Source of the DNA: Perilla frutescens | Lineage: Eukaryota; Streptophyta; Magnoliopsida; Lamiales; Lamiaceae | Length of the DNA stretch: 64,000 nt | Direction of reading: 5' to 3' | Assembly (NCBI GenBank): GCA_026008535.1 | Contig: BRKX01000009.1 | Coordinates: 52,573,001 to 52,637,000 of the forward strand | Shown here: in pieces, positions 35,835 through 47,147 of the stretch | Position numbering within the stretch: the first letter of the stretch is position 1 | Layout: each line of letters begins with the position of its first letter | Program-made: the position numbers and the translations under genes | Notes under the pieces: generated by a model | Told to the model about the DNA's origin: nothing | The model's input: the letters and a program-made list of their open reading frames with translations, nothing else | The model's database searches: none

Positions 35835-36187
35835 TGTTAAAACCAGAAACATTGATCTCATGTAGAAGAGAAAATATCTCAAATCTTATTCAATTATCTC
35901 AAAAGTTACAAACTGAAAATAAAATGTGTTTGTTTCTTTTATACAAAGCGACTAACACTTGCTACACAAGATACAAAATCTACGGTGGAGATTGTGGATC
36001 CATGTGACTAGATGATCGATGGCTATGTGAGCTTTAGATGTGGTCCATCCTATCATCCATTGACACGTGGATAAAGAACTCTCAAAATATCATGCATGCA
36101 GTCTCATGCATGCAAGCAATATAGCTGTAGCCCTTGCTGAGGAGAACCAAAGCTGCTACTGCTGCATCGAGAGAAAGGGTTTCTTCA
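35835..36187 (-). repeat. 3' LTR of the copia element (353 bp)
   Basis: On the plus strand it runs TGTTAAAACC to GGTTTCTTCA. It matches the split copy at 39565-39696 plus 46082-46302 with scattered substitutions. Confidence 0.9.
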
Positions 36188-37140
36188 GCCCTCCGCAGGC
36201 CTGACTCGGTGAAGGTCACCGAGGTGGAGACTGGACAATCGATGCCTGAAACACGGCCCAGGCAGCGATTTAGTAAATAAATCCGCGAGTTGTGAAGCAG
36301 AAGGAACATAAGAAGGAATGACAAACCCGCACTGGAACTGAGATCGCACGAAATGATAATCAATGTCAAGATGTTTTGTGCGTTCGTGATACACTTGGTT
36401 TTGTGTAATTTGAATAGTTGCTTGATTATCACAATGTAGGGTAAGAGACAAGGTGAAAAGAACAACAAAATCACTCAACATATATGATAACCAAAGTAGC
36501 TCACGGGTTGTGTAGCTGAGGCTACGATACTCGGCCTCAGTGGTGGACAATGAAACGGTATCTTGCTTCTTACACCGCCATGACACTAAATAATTCTCAA
36601 GCGAAATACAATAGCATGTAAGGGACCTCCTTGTATCAGAACAAGAACCCCAGTCAGCATCGCAATGTACTGTGAATTGGAATTGATCAGATGGGGTATA
36701 ATGCAATCCTAAAGAAGGAGTGACTTTGAGGTAACGGAGAACATGCAATGCAGCACTCCAGTGATCAGTAGTGGGTTTATTAATGAACTGGCTGAGCTGT
36801 TGAACCCCATAAGAAATTTTTGGACGTGTTAAATTCAGATAGAGAAGTTTTCCTATGAATCGCTTATAGGAATCACTAAGAGAGAGATGAGTGCCCGCCT
36901 TGGTTAGTGTGAGCTCAGAAGGGAATGGAGGACTAGCAAGCCGACTCCCGCTGAGTCCAGTGGAGTCAAGCAGATCAAGAACATACTTCCTCTGGCAAAG
37001 ATAAGTGCCAGAGGAAGACCGGGCTATTTCCATTCCTAAGAAGAATTTGGCTTCTTCTAAGTCTTTAATGGTAAAAGATTGATACAAAGAAGCTTTAACA
37101 GATGATATTTTCTCAAGAGAAGGGCCAAGAACTTGTAGGA
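36188..37140 (-). pseudogene. Copia RT C-terminus and RNase H
   Basis: The frame starts within the RT thumb (FTIKDLEEAKFFLGMEIARS) and continues through LLDSTG, RPKISYGVQQLSQF and an intact-looking RNase H: HCDADWGSC, STTEAEYRSLS, CDNQATIQI and RTKHLDIDYHFVR. The stop lies at 36185. The catalytic YVDD box and fingers are absent upstream; sequence jumps from integrase to here at about 37140-37260, which indicates a deletion. Confidence 0.85.
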
Positions 37141-37268
37141 AGCTTACTGTGGAACATTAGTGCTCTAGTAACTTGCAAGAGATGTTTATGTTTCCTTTCT
37201 ACCACACCATTCTGTTGTGGTGAATAAGGACATGATCTTTGGTGTAATATCCCATGCTCCTACAATAG

Positions 37269-37724
37269 TTACCGCATTCTGTGACTAACAAACTCTCCTC
37301 CATTATCTGATCTTATCTTCTTAATGATTTTATGAAATTGTGTTCTCACCATCTGTATAAAAACTTTGATGAGAGAATACACCTGAAGCTTGGACTGGAA
37401 GAGATAGGTCCAGGTAGCTCGGCTGTGATCCTCTACAATAGTAAGAAAGTATGATGTCCCTGTAATATTTTCTTGAGTACAGGGACCCCAAACATCCATG
37501 TGGACTAGCTCAAACAATTTTGAACTCCTTTTATGCAATAGAGGAAAGGGTTTCCTTTGTTGCTTAGATTGATGACAAACTTGACATGCCTTTAGGGCTT
37601 CCAGCTCCTCTTCTCTCAACCTTTTCTTGCTACCAGAAAGTTCCATAGCTATATAGAAGGATGCCCTAAAGCAGCATGCATTCTCAGTGTTTCTGAACAA
37701 GTATGCACTGTATGTGCCATTCAA
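37269..37724 (-). pseudogene. Copia integrase, truncated
   Basis: The zinc-finger end CQVCHQSKQQRKPF, the first catalytic Asp in VHMDVWGPC and the second in RSDNGGEF are present. The glutamate and the C-terminal part are missing because of the internal deletion. Confidence 0.85.
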
Positions 37725-38085
37725 ATCCTACTTTCTTCTTGAGGGAACACATAAAGGGAACATTTCATCTTGCAAATTCCCAACACACTGTCATGGTCCC
37801 TTTTCTGTACCAAGCAATGTGTAGCTAAGAATTGTAACTTTCCATCCATGTCTCTGGTTAACTGCCCTATAGATAAGAGGTTGTGGGTAAACTGTGGAGC
37901 AAACAATACATTCTGAAGTGTCAAGTGCTCATTAATCCTAGTTGTGCCAGCCAGATACACCCAAATACTACTACCATTTGGTATGAAGATCTGCAAAGGA
38001 TGCCTCAATCTCTTTATATCAGTGATTAATCCAATATAATGACACATGTGAGGACTAGCCCCTGAATCAATAATCCATTATGTGC
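37721..38085 (-). pseudogene. Copia protease and pre-integrase region
   Basis: The minus strand at about 38085-38050 reads WIIDSGASPHMC, the copia protease active site D-S-G-A, preceded by a stop where a codon is expected. NVLFAPQFTHNLLSIGQL and the KCSLYVF pre-integrase segment follow. Confidence 0.8.
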
Positions 38086-39461
38086 TTTCAACCCTGGTAG
38101 AGGCTCCAAAAGCAAAGTGCCCTTTAAAGTCTATAGGAGAACACAAATCCACTTCAGCCAAACTTGCCAGGTTATTTGTTCCTTCTGCAACATCCTTGCC
38201 ATTTTTCTGGTATAAATGTGACATGTGTTTAGCCAATTCAGATTGTATTAGTTGACTAACCTCAGTAAGAGCTTCCTTAGAGAGATCTTCTCCTCTTACT
38301 AATTTAGTACTACAACCTTCTGAACTATAACTATCTTCTTCCTGCTGCATAACACAATGAGCATTCCCTTTCCCTTTCTCAGACTTAAACCTTCTGTACC
38401 AGTCTGGAATACCAATAAGATCAAAACAATCAGCCTTTAAGTGGCCTGTACCCCCACAATGCTCACACTTGAGCCTACTTTTCTCCTCTTTGGTAAGTCT
38501 CCTTTTGAAGGAGTCACCTTTATAATTTCTCTTTTATGCATTGTATAAAGCATTGTGTTCCATTGATTCTGATAGTTGATTGAAAACCTTGATTTGCTCC
38601 TTAACTTGGAGGATCATAGAGTAAGCCTGACTTAGATTAGGCAAGGGGTTAAGAATGAGAATTTGTTGTCATATGGTCTCATAACACTCATCTAATCCCA
38701 TTTAAACTGCATGAGATATTCTTCTTCAAGATCAGCCTTGATGTCCTCTTGTGCAGCACAAACACAAGTCCTAGAGTTTTTTATGAGTGCTGGATCATCC
38801 CATAAAGCTATCAAATTATTGAAATATAGCATGACTGTTTGGCCATTTTGACTATAGGTAGCAATCTCTCTTCTAAGTTTGTATATGCGAGGGCCATTTC
38901 TTTTGGCAAAACGCCTTTGTACTCTTCCTACAATTGTTGCGATGTTTCCAGATTATTAAAACCCCTTGCCACTTCCTGTACCATCGAATTACATATCCAA
39001 TTGAACACAGTGTAGTCAACACGTAACCATTGCATGTAGTCTACAGATTCTTTCATAGGTTCAGGCAGCGTACCATCAATCATTCCTAATTTATTCCTAG
39101 ACAATAATCCTCTACGAATTGCTCTACTCCAACCGTGGAAATTATGACCATCAAAGAGATCAGCGGTAAGTGACATACCGGGGTGCTCACTAGGAGCAAG
39201 GTAAAGCTCATCGTTGGCTAGAGATCTATTGTTCATGCTCTCCATTTTAGTGTAGCCAATTTGCAATCCTCCAGATTGTTCACGCTCACGATTGTTATTG
39301 ATGTTGATTTGTGGAGTCGAATCTACCTCAGAATTAGCCGGATTTCTGCGTAGATTACCTACACCCTTCTGTTCACCACGTTCAAGAGGATTATTCCCCA
39401 TGAATCCGAGTTCTTCATCACGAGCTTGCCGCCATGAAAACTGTGTGTTCTTCTTTGTCAT
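38078..39461 (-). pseudogene. Copia gag
   Basis: The N-terminal part is open from 39461 to 38928 (LTADLFDGHNFHGWSRAIRR and LGMIDGT, a copia gag core). Later parts are in several frames with stops. A CCHC zinc knuckle, CEHCGGTGHLKADC, lies at about 38470-38425, followed by the open piece 38350-38078. Confidence 0.8.
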
Positions 39462-39546
39462 TTTAACAATCGATCGGTGAAATCACAATAGAAAGGGAAA
39501 ACAGAAAGAATTTTTAGATCGGAATTGATTGGAAAAGAAATCTAGA

Positions 39547-39564
39547 ACCTAGCTCTGGATACCA
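39547..39564 (-). promoter_or_regulatory. Copia primer-binding site
   Basis: On the minus strand TGGTATCCAGAGC follows the LTR end TTAACA directly. TGGTATCAGAGC, complementary to initiator tRNA-Met, is the standard copia PBS; here there is one extra C. Confidence 0.85.
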
Positions 39565-39696
39565 TGTTAAGACCAGAAAAATTGATCTCATGTAGAAGAG
39601 AAAATATCTCAAATCTTATTCAAGTATCTCAAAAGTTACAAACTGAAAATAAAATGTGTTTGTTCCTTTTATACAAAGCGACCATCACTTGCTACA

Positions 39697-41092
39697 TGAT
39701 CGGTCCAATTATACTTGATGTTTTGGGGCTATTTTATGTGGTTTGATTGTGTTAATTGTTTTATAATGATGCTATTTTGGAAGAAGTTGTACCTTGAGGG
39801 TTTTTGCAGGACATTGACACAAAGATGAAGAAAAGAGTGTGTTTTTGGTGAAGAAATGAAGCTTTGCGCAAGAAGTTGAAATTGAAGGAAGTAAAGCCAT
39901 GCCGTATGGGCATACGGCAGGATGAATGAGCGAATAACTCAAGAAACTGGGCCTGAACGTGCGTTTATGGGCTGGAACACGGAAATTACTTAAGCCCAAA
40001 GCCTGGACGCGAGCTAGAAGAGTTTCCACCGCCTCAAGAGTCCCGTTTTTGTTAACTTTCTTGTTGGAATAGATTAAGATGGTTATTTCCTTGTTAATAT
40101 TATCTTATTTTAGGAATTTGGTATATAGATTAGGACTTATCATATTTTGATGATCGAGACTTAAATTTTGCAAGAAAGAATGAGAACAGCGGACGTTTTC
40201 TCCCTGGAGCAGATTAGTTCATCTTCTTCGTTTTATTTCCATGGTATTCGTTATTTCAATATTTTTGCAATTCAATCTTAATATGAGTTCTAGCTAATTT
40301 CTTCTTATTCTGGAAACAACTAACGAAACCCTGGCTTAAATAAGCTGTGAGATCTAATCGTGTTTATCGTTCAATTATTTGCATGCATTTGTTATTCTTT
40401 GTATTTCGAGTCGTTAATTGTTTCAATATTGCTAGGTAGTTGCAAATGCTTAGTGGATTGGAATTAATTAGTAGTCAATTAAATCGGCCATCCGTAATTG
40501 TGGTTTAAGTTTAATTAGTGGCGAAACGGTTCTTCAGAACCAGGGAGAATAACAATCTTAGTTTAATAGGTCCTGCGTCAGAATCTGTTAAATTATGAAT
40601 CGGGTTCCTCTAGATTTTAAGGTTGTCGGCTCATTAAACCTATAGAGCGTCTCTTACGGTTGTCAGTCGATTAGGGAAATAATTGGTGAAGCGTCTTCCT
40701 GATTATCGAGAAACTACGGAGGAATTAGGCTGCGTCAGTAAGCGTCTTCGGTAGCTATAACTGATTTGTATGTGTTAATTAAATTAATCATTGCATCAAG
40801 GATCGATTTAAATAAGCTAGGGTGGAGTTAATTGGATTCCAGAATATTTCTTCTCATATTCTAAGTTCGTTCGATTTAATTACGAGTGCATTTATTTTAT
40901 ATTTAATTGTTAATTTCGTTTGTTTTATTTTAATTACAAAAATCCCTTGTGAAGTTTGGTTAGACAGATTGAGAGTATATGGTAATTCTCGCCGGTCCTT
41001 TGGGAGACGATCTCGCTCATCGCTGTACTCGTGCAGTAAGGGCATACCGACTGTTGTTGGGAACTTTATTTTTGGTGTAAAACGACGCACCA
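39697..41092 (+). repeat. 5' LTR of the gag-only element (1396 bp)
   Basis: It starts TGATCGGTCC and ends GACGCACCA. The hairpin-forming GCCGTATGGGCATACGGC lies at 39901-39918. A TATA-like GGTATATAGA lies near 40119. Confidence 0.9.
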
Positions 41093-41097
41093 AATTT

Positions 41098-41115
41098 TGG
41101 CGCCGTTGCCGGGGA
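41098..41115 (+). promoter_or_regulatory. Primer-binding site
   Basis: TGGCGCCGTTGCCGGGGA, the canonical Athila/Tat sequence, five bases after the LTR. Confidence 0.9.
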
Positions 41116-41193
41116 TCGGTTTTTAAGCAGTAATTATTCTTATATTTTCAGTTTGTATTTTTTTTTCTTTATTTTATTTTGTTCGAGGGAAAC

Positions 41194-42987
41194 ATGGCTA
41201 ACAACGGGAATCAAGCTCTCGTAAATGCTCCCGAACCTAAACCTCTCATAAAAGAGCTTGGTCGCCACAGAAATAATAGGCCAATTTGCATCTTACTACC
41301 CCCTATTTCAAACAACTCGGAGATCAGACCCGGATTTATACAAGTGTTGCCAAAGTTCAATGATCTGCCAGGAGAGAGTGCGCATAAGCACTTGTCCGAA
41401 TTTGACCTCGTCTGCTCCACCCTGCGTCCTCAAGGTTTTACAGCTGATAATCTGAGGTTACTAACTTTCTCTCATACCTTGCAGGGCAGAGCTAGGGATT
41501 GGTTATTTGATCTTCCATCTAGGTCGATCACTACTTGGAATGAGCTAGAGGAACAATTCCTACGCAAATTCTTCCCGGAGTCCCGAGCTGCAAACCTGAG
41601 GATGGCGATTAGTAGCATCAAACAGAAGCAAAATGAGAGCTTAGCAGACTACTGGGAGAGATTCCAACAGTTGTGCCGTAAATGTCCAGACCACGGTTTC
41701 TCCGAATATCAGTTGTTCACTAACTATTTTTACCGTGGTATGTCTACTTTTGACAGAAAATTTGTAGATGCTGCTAGTGGAGGATCCCTCACGAACAAAA
41801 CTCTGGCCGAGGCAAAACAACTCATAATTGACATGGTTTCTGGAGGTCAACAGTATGAAGAAGAGGACGATGACTGGTATAGACCTGTGAAGGGGATTGA
41901 GCGAGTTGAGAGCTCCGGTGTCAATGAAAAGATCGATGCTCTGACTTCTCTGGTTCGAGGTTTAGCTGTGGCACAAACGCAAAATGTCCGCTGTGGAGTT
42001 CGCTCAAAAAATGGCCACTCTACTGATGCTCGCCCAACTTTGCAAGATCCGTTAACCGAACAAACCTACTATGGGTACGGTGATGCACAATTTGATGCCT
42101 AAAGACGGAGGGATTCTGATTCGTACTCATACACATATAACTCTGACTGGAGGGATCATCCTAATTCCAGTTGGATGCAGCCGCAGGGTGGCCCGTATGG
42201 GCATACTGACAAGCCTGCGCCCAACATGAGTGAAATTATGAAGTGTCTAGAACAGAGCAGTGCCCTTGTCAACAGTTTGGCACAAAGTCAGAAAGCATTC
42301 CAGCAGGAGACACAAGCTACCCTAGGGAGTATGGGCATACAGATCACTCAGCTCGCCACTCAAATGAACAAGATGCAGGCGAATCAAGGCAAACTCCCCT
42401 CCCAAACTCAAATGAATCCAAGAGCGCATGTTTGCGCTATCACTTTGAGAAGTGCAGAGGAGTTGGATGACGTGGAGGCTAAGAAGGAAAAGAACCCGCA
42501 GTATGGGCGTACTGCAGAGCCGGAAAACCCTCCCAGAGCAGAGGACGAACCAACTGCTGAACTCACTCCACCTAAGGTCAGTGTTGAATTTAAAATGTTT
42601 AACCCTCTGATTGCAGCTCCTTTTCCTTCTAGATTAGTTCAAAATAAGAAGGCGGATGATGAGAAGGAGATCCTCGAGCTATTCAAGAAGGTACCTTTTG
42701 GTGGGCTGACTGAAACCGATGCAATAACAGAAGAAGATGAGGAGATTCGAGATATCATAACGCAGTTGTATGCCACCAATGAATTTCCAACTCGAAATCT
42801 GACGGGCCGTATGCCCTTACCGACCAACTCAGAACTGATTTTACCAGCTCATGTGAAGACTCCAGTGCTGGAGCTGAAAGGGCAAGAAGCAAGGTTGGTC
42901 GAGCTTGTGAAGAAGCATAAAAGTGCGGGGATGAAAATGATTCCTTTTGACAGGGGCAGATCTGCTACCCCTGAAATTGTCTATTGA
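41194..42987 (+). pseudogene. Athila-type gag with a single in-frame TAA
   Basis: The ATG at 41194 opens MANNGNQALVN. The gag core follows: FIQVLPKFNDLPGESAHKHL, RLLTFSHTLQGRARDWLF, EQFLRKFFPES and YWERFQQLCRKCPDHGFSEY. The frame stops at TAA 42100-42102 and continues open in the same frame to the stop after 42984 (coiled coil around SALVNSLAQSQKAFQQETQ, acidic middle). CAA to TAA is a single transition, so the gene may have been intact when it inserted. The frame ends before any protease motif. The protein would be about 597 residues if the stop were a sense codon. The TAA may be a late mutation or, less likely, read through. Confidence 0.85.
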
Positions 42988-44680
42988 TCGTGCCTTTCAT
43001 ATGTCGAGCCTCGGACGTTAAATAAGGGCGCTTCTCGGGAGGCAACCCGAGCATTTATTTGCTTTCTGTTTTTTATTTTATGTTTATTGTTCCAAAAAAA
43101 ACGTTCTAGTCCAGCCTTCTAGTGCAGGGTCTTTTCTTCAGCACCACCCCTACCGTTGCCGAGCTCATGGAGTTGTTTGACCACTACACACCAAGCTGGA
43201 TCACTGCATTGGAGCGCCGTCTGTATGCCCCTACTGACCGTTTCGCGCCTTGATTGCTAGTTTGCCCTCTCTGCCCCTTTTGCTTTTGTTTTTCTTTCAT
43301 TCATGTTGTGTCCGTTTTGTTGACTCTCTTTCCTACACAGTGAGGACACTGTGTTGTCTAAGTGTGGGGGGCGGTTGTTGTTTTTGTGTCTGATTCTTTT
43401 CTAATTCGAAAAAAATAAAAAAAATTGTTTTGCTTGTTTTTGTTGAGTATTGGCTGCCTGAGATTGAATTATACAAGGAGGACGGGTTATAACATGGATT
43501 ATCTTGGTTTGTTTGATTGATTTTCTTGTGATTGAATTGTGCTAATGCTCGTATGTGTTCTTGAAAGATGAAATGTGCAACTTGATCAACTTTTGATGAG
43601 CTTATAAACGTGAGATTTGAGCCTCTTGAGCATGTTATATATATAGAAAGCTCAATTTCATTCTTTTGCTGAGTGTGTCGGATTTGAATGCTGAATTTCT
43701 GATTTGCCTTGTTACCATGATCATACTACTTGTGAGTTTTCTTTTGCATGAAAATGATAAAGGCATGTAGGATTAACCATTGCTTTGGCCTGAATAAATT
43801 ATCCATACCCGACACTATCCTTTAGTGAGCTAATTTGTGCCAGAATCCTTTCTTTCTTGATTAATAGCCAGTAAATAATTAAGCCTTAGCCCTTTTTGGC
43901 CTGCTCTTATCCCTTGAAAGCATGTGAGTTATATTGGATTGTGTTGAGATGAGTTACTTGAAAGAATAGTTGGTGCTGGAAATTGAAGAAAACTTGTGAA
44001 AAGAATCATGTCCTACTCCTAGAAAAAAAAAGAGAGAAAGAAGCAAAGCTTCAGAAAAAAAAATAATAAAGAAAAAGAAAAAAAAATGGTCTGTATGCCC
44101 ATACTGGACGTGGAGGAAATAGGGCTGTACCCGATTGAAGTTAAATTTTGTTGCCCTGTATAGCTTTGAAGACCAGCATTTAACTTAGAGTTCGTGGGAT
44201 ATTTGAGAAGTTGCAGCCGAACTTGATTAATGTGTTCTGATATACTTACATGCTTTCATCTTTAAGCCACTTATCCAAATTATCCTACCTAAGCACCCTA
44301 GCCCCAATTCAACCCATTGAAAAGACCTTTTGATTTGTGCATAGTCTTATTTGCTTGGTAGTGGTTTTGACATATGGGCAAATCTATGTTTGAAGGCATC
44401 AAGTCACGACTTAAGTGAGTTTAAATTTATCCTTACTTTCTTTTGAGAGAAATTGAGTGAACCTTGGTGAGGCTGGGTTGAGTTGCACATTTTTGACTTG
44501 AATGAAGAGCATGTGTGTATTTCATGAAACAAGAGAAGGGTTAGTGGATTGTGGTTGGTTATGCTGTAATTCTGACTCCGAGTATTTTCAGTTTAGGGCA
44601 GCCGATGCTTGTGTTGTTTTCAAGTCTGTATTTTATTTAGATATGCTCGAGGACGAGCATGGTTTCAGTGTGGGGAGATT
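42988..44680 (+). other. 3' non-coding part of the gag-only element
   Basis: CGCTTCTCGGGAGGCAACCC near 43030 is the conserved Athila/Tat block. TGTGGGGGGCGG at about 43364 and the tract GTGTGGGGAGATT directly before the 3' LTR (44668-44680) are polypurine tracts. No ORF has a recognisable domain. Two further copies of the palindromic motif lie at 43223 and 44093. Confidence 0.7.
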
Positions 44681-46076
44681 TGATCGGGCCAATTATACTT
44701 GATGTTTTGGGGCTATTTTATGTGGTTTGATTGTGTTAATTGTTTTATAATGATGCTATTTTGGAAGAAGTTGTACCTTGAGGGTTTTTGCAGGACATTG
44801 ACGCAAAGATGAAGAAAAGAGTGTGTTTTTGGTGAAGAAATGAAGCTTTGCGCAAGAAGTTGAAATTGAAGGAAGTAAAGCCATGCTGTATGGGCATACG
44901 GCAGGACGAATAAGCGGATAACTCAAGAAACTGGGCCTGAACGTGCGTTTATGGGCTGGAACACGGAAATTACTTAAGCCCAAGGCCTGGACGCGAGCTA
45001 GAAGAGTTTCCACCGCCTCAAGAGTCCCGTTTTTGTTAACTTCCTTGTTGGAATAGATTAGGATGGTTATTTTCTTGTTAATATTATCTTATTTTAGGAA
45101 TTTGGTATATAGATTAGGACTTATCATATTTTGATGATCGAGACTTGAATTTTGCAAGAAAGAACGAGAACAGTGGACGTTTTCTCCCTGGAGCAGATTA
45201 GTTCATCTTCTTCGTTTTATTTCCATGGTATTCATTATTTTAATATTTTTGCAATTCAATCTTAATATGAGTTCTAGCTAATTTCTTCTTATTCTGGAAA
45301 CAACTAACGAAACCCTGGCTTAAATAAGCTGTGAGATCTAATCGTGTTTATCGTTCAATTATTTGCATGCATTTGTTATTCTTTGTATTTCGAGTCGTTA
45401 ATTGTTTCAATATTGCTAGGTAGTTGCAAATGCTTAGTGGATTGGAATTAATTAGTAGTCAATTAAACCGGCCATCCGTAATTGTGGTTTAAGTTTAATT
45501 AGTGGCGAAACGGTTCTTCAGAACCAGGGAGAATAACAATCTTAGTTTAATAGGTCCTGCGTCAGAATCTGTTAAATTATGAATCGGGTTCCTCTAGATT
45601 TTAAGGTTGTCGGCTCATTAAACCTATAGAGCGTCTCTTACGGTTGTCAGTCGATTAGGGAAATAATTGGTGAAGCGTCTTCCTGATTATCGAGAAACTA
45701 CGGAGGAATTAGGCTGCGTCAGTAAGCGTCTTCGGTAGCTATAACTGATTTGTATGTGTTAATTGAATTAATCATTGCATCAAGGATCGGTTTAAATAAG
45801 CTAGGGTGGAGTTAATTGGATTCCAGAATATTTTTTCTCATATTCTAAGTTCATTCGATTTAATTACGAGTGCATTTATTTTATATTTAATTGTTAATTT
45901 CGTTTGTTTTATTTTAATTACAAAAATCCCTTGTGAAGTTTGGTTAGACAGATTGAGAGTATATGGTAATTCTCGCCGGTCCTTTGGGAGACGATCTCGC
46001 TCATCGCTGTACTCGTGCAGTAAGGGTATACCGACTGTTGTCGGGAACTTTATTTTTGGTGTAAAATGACGCACCA
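44681..46076 (+). repeat. 3' LTR of the gag-only element (1396 bp)
   Basis: Same length as the 5' LTR. The palindrome at 44886-44902 has one arm base changed (GCTGTATG), a transition. Confidence 0.9.
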
Positions 46077-46307
46077 CTACACAAGATACAAAATGTACGA
46101 TTGATATTGTGGATCCATGTGACTAGATGATCGATGGCTATGTGAGCTTTAGATGTGGTCCATCCTCTCATCCATTGACACGTGGATAAAGAACTCTTAA
46201 AATATCATGCATACAGTCCGATATATGCAAGTAATATAGCTGTAGCCCTTGCTGAGGATAACCAAAGCTGCTGTTGCTGCATCGAGAGAAAGGTTTTCTT
46301 CACCTTG

Positions 46308-46968
46308 CGCACCGAAGGGGTGCGCTCTACAGATGTTGGGTTTGTTTTTAATACATGTCGGGCTACGTGCAGGAGCTGCGAGCTAGGGAAGCCGGGTGTC
46401 GGGCTGTGCGCACTAGTTGTGCATCGGGGCATGCGAATTCGGGCTGCTAAAAACACTATTTTTTCCGCCGACTTAGTGGTGAGTTTTCTAGAGAGATATA
46501 TAATAGAGAGATGAGGAGTAGCAGGGAAGCTAGTGGGAGAGAAAGAGGAGAGGTGAGAGAGAGAGAGAGAGAAGAGAGAGTGGGCGACACCATTTTTTCT
46601 GACGACTTGGTGGTAGGTCTGTGGCTTTGTGCTAGCGAGAGAAAAGAGAGAGATGGGTAGGAGATTGAGGAGAATACAACAAGGCTGCTCATTTTGCTCT
46701 GCTTAGTCCTAGCTTTGGAAGTGAAAGGTTTGCGTGTTGAAAGAGGAAGGAAGGTGACGACGGTGATGACGATGGGTCTATGTTTGGCCGAAAAAAGGGA
46801 GGCGACGGAAAAAATTGAAATGAGGAGGGAGGCGGCTGGTCGGTGTTTGGGAGAAGTGAGGAGAGAGAGAATACTCTTTAGTTTAAAAAAAATAGAATAA
46901 AGGTATTATGGTAAATGTGGTTAAAATAAATATTTTTATGGCTAAAGAAAGTTTTATAAAATTTTATG
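46308..46968. other. Right part of the outer TIR element
   Basis: It continues the sequence broken at 35834. There are GA-rich tracts (46520-46575) and a duplicated phrase, CACTATTTTTTCCGCCGACT (46452) and CACCATTTTTTCTGACGACT (46588), about 136 bp apart. No recognised protein. Confidence 0.4.
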
Positions 46969-47147
46969 TAGCTACTCTCCTACATTAACACTTAAAATTT
47001 CGGCATAATTATGGATCCAATACTCACATAATGATTTCATTTTGGCTAAGTATACAAACATGTATAGTGTATAACTAAAGAATTGATCGATGTATTAATT
47101 ATAACAAAAAAGTGGTTGCAATTATTACAATTTTAAAAATGAAAGTT

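Larger units (their letters stand above)
39697..46076 (+). mobile_element. Young gag-only (TR-GAG-like) retrotransposon, Athila-type gag
   Basis: It has perfect CTACA duplications (39692-39696, 46077-46081) and two LTRs of exactly 1396 bp. The canonical PBS and one gag-type coding region are present, with no protease, RT or integrase. By hand comparison the LTRs differ at about 23 positions, nearly all transitions. Elements with long terminal repeats and gag only have been named TR-GAGs. It must use enzymes of other elements. A motif GTATGGGCATAC and close variants occurs ten times across it. Confidence 0.9.
35835..46302 (-). mobile_element. Ty1/copia retrotransposon, internally deleted, holding a nested gag-only element
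   Basis: The duplication CCTTG flanks it (35830-35834, 46303-46307). On the minus strand: 5' LTR (46302-39565, split by the insertion), PBS, gag, protease, integrase, then RT end and RNase H, then the 3' LTR (36187-35835). Integrase before RT is the copia order. Its own length is about 4.1 kb, short for an autonomous copia, because the end of integrase and the RT core are missing. Several stops and frameshifts in gag confirm it is dead. Confidence 0.9.
39565..46302 (-). repeat. 5' LTR of the copia element, split
   Basis: The parts are 39565-39696 and 46082-46302. The gag-only element inserted into CTACA, which is duplicated. Confidence 0.9.
26425..46968. mobile_element. Outer TIR element of the large nest (approximate ends)
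   Basis: The left side (about 26425-26495 continuing at 35394) and the reversed right side (about 46968-46860) match in degenerate form: AAAATTTAAG, TTTAGCCAC and TCTAACCAC against AAAATTTTAT, TTTAGCCAT and TTTAACCAC. Its own sequence is 26425-26495, 35394-35834 and 46308-46968. All else is insertion. The interior has GA-rich and CT-rich stretches but no recognised ORF. No TSD was found, so ends and superfamily are uncertain. Confidence 0.4.

Noticed and set aside
35592..35882. Possible gene in the outer TIR element
   Set aside because: The two opposing ORFs are low-complexity and end in the copia LTR; no recognisable protein.
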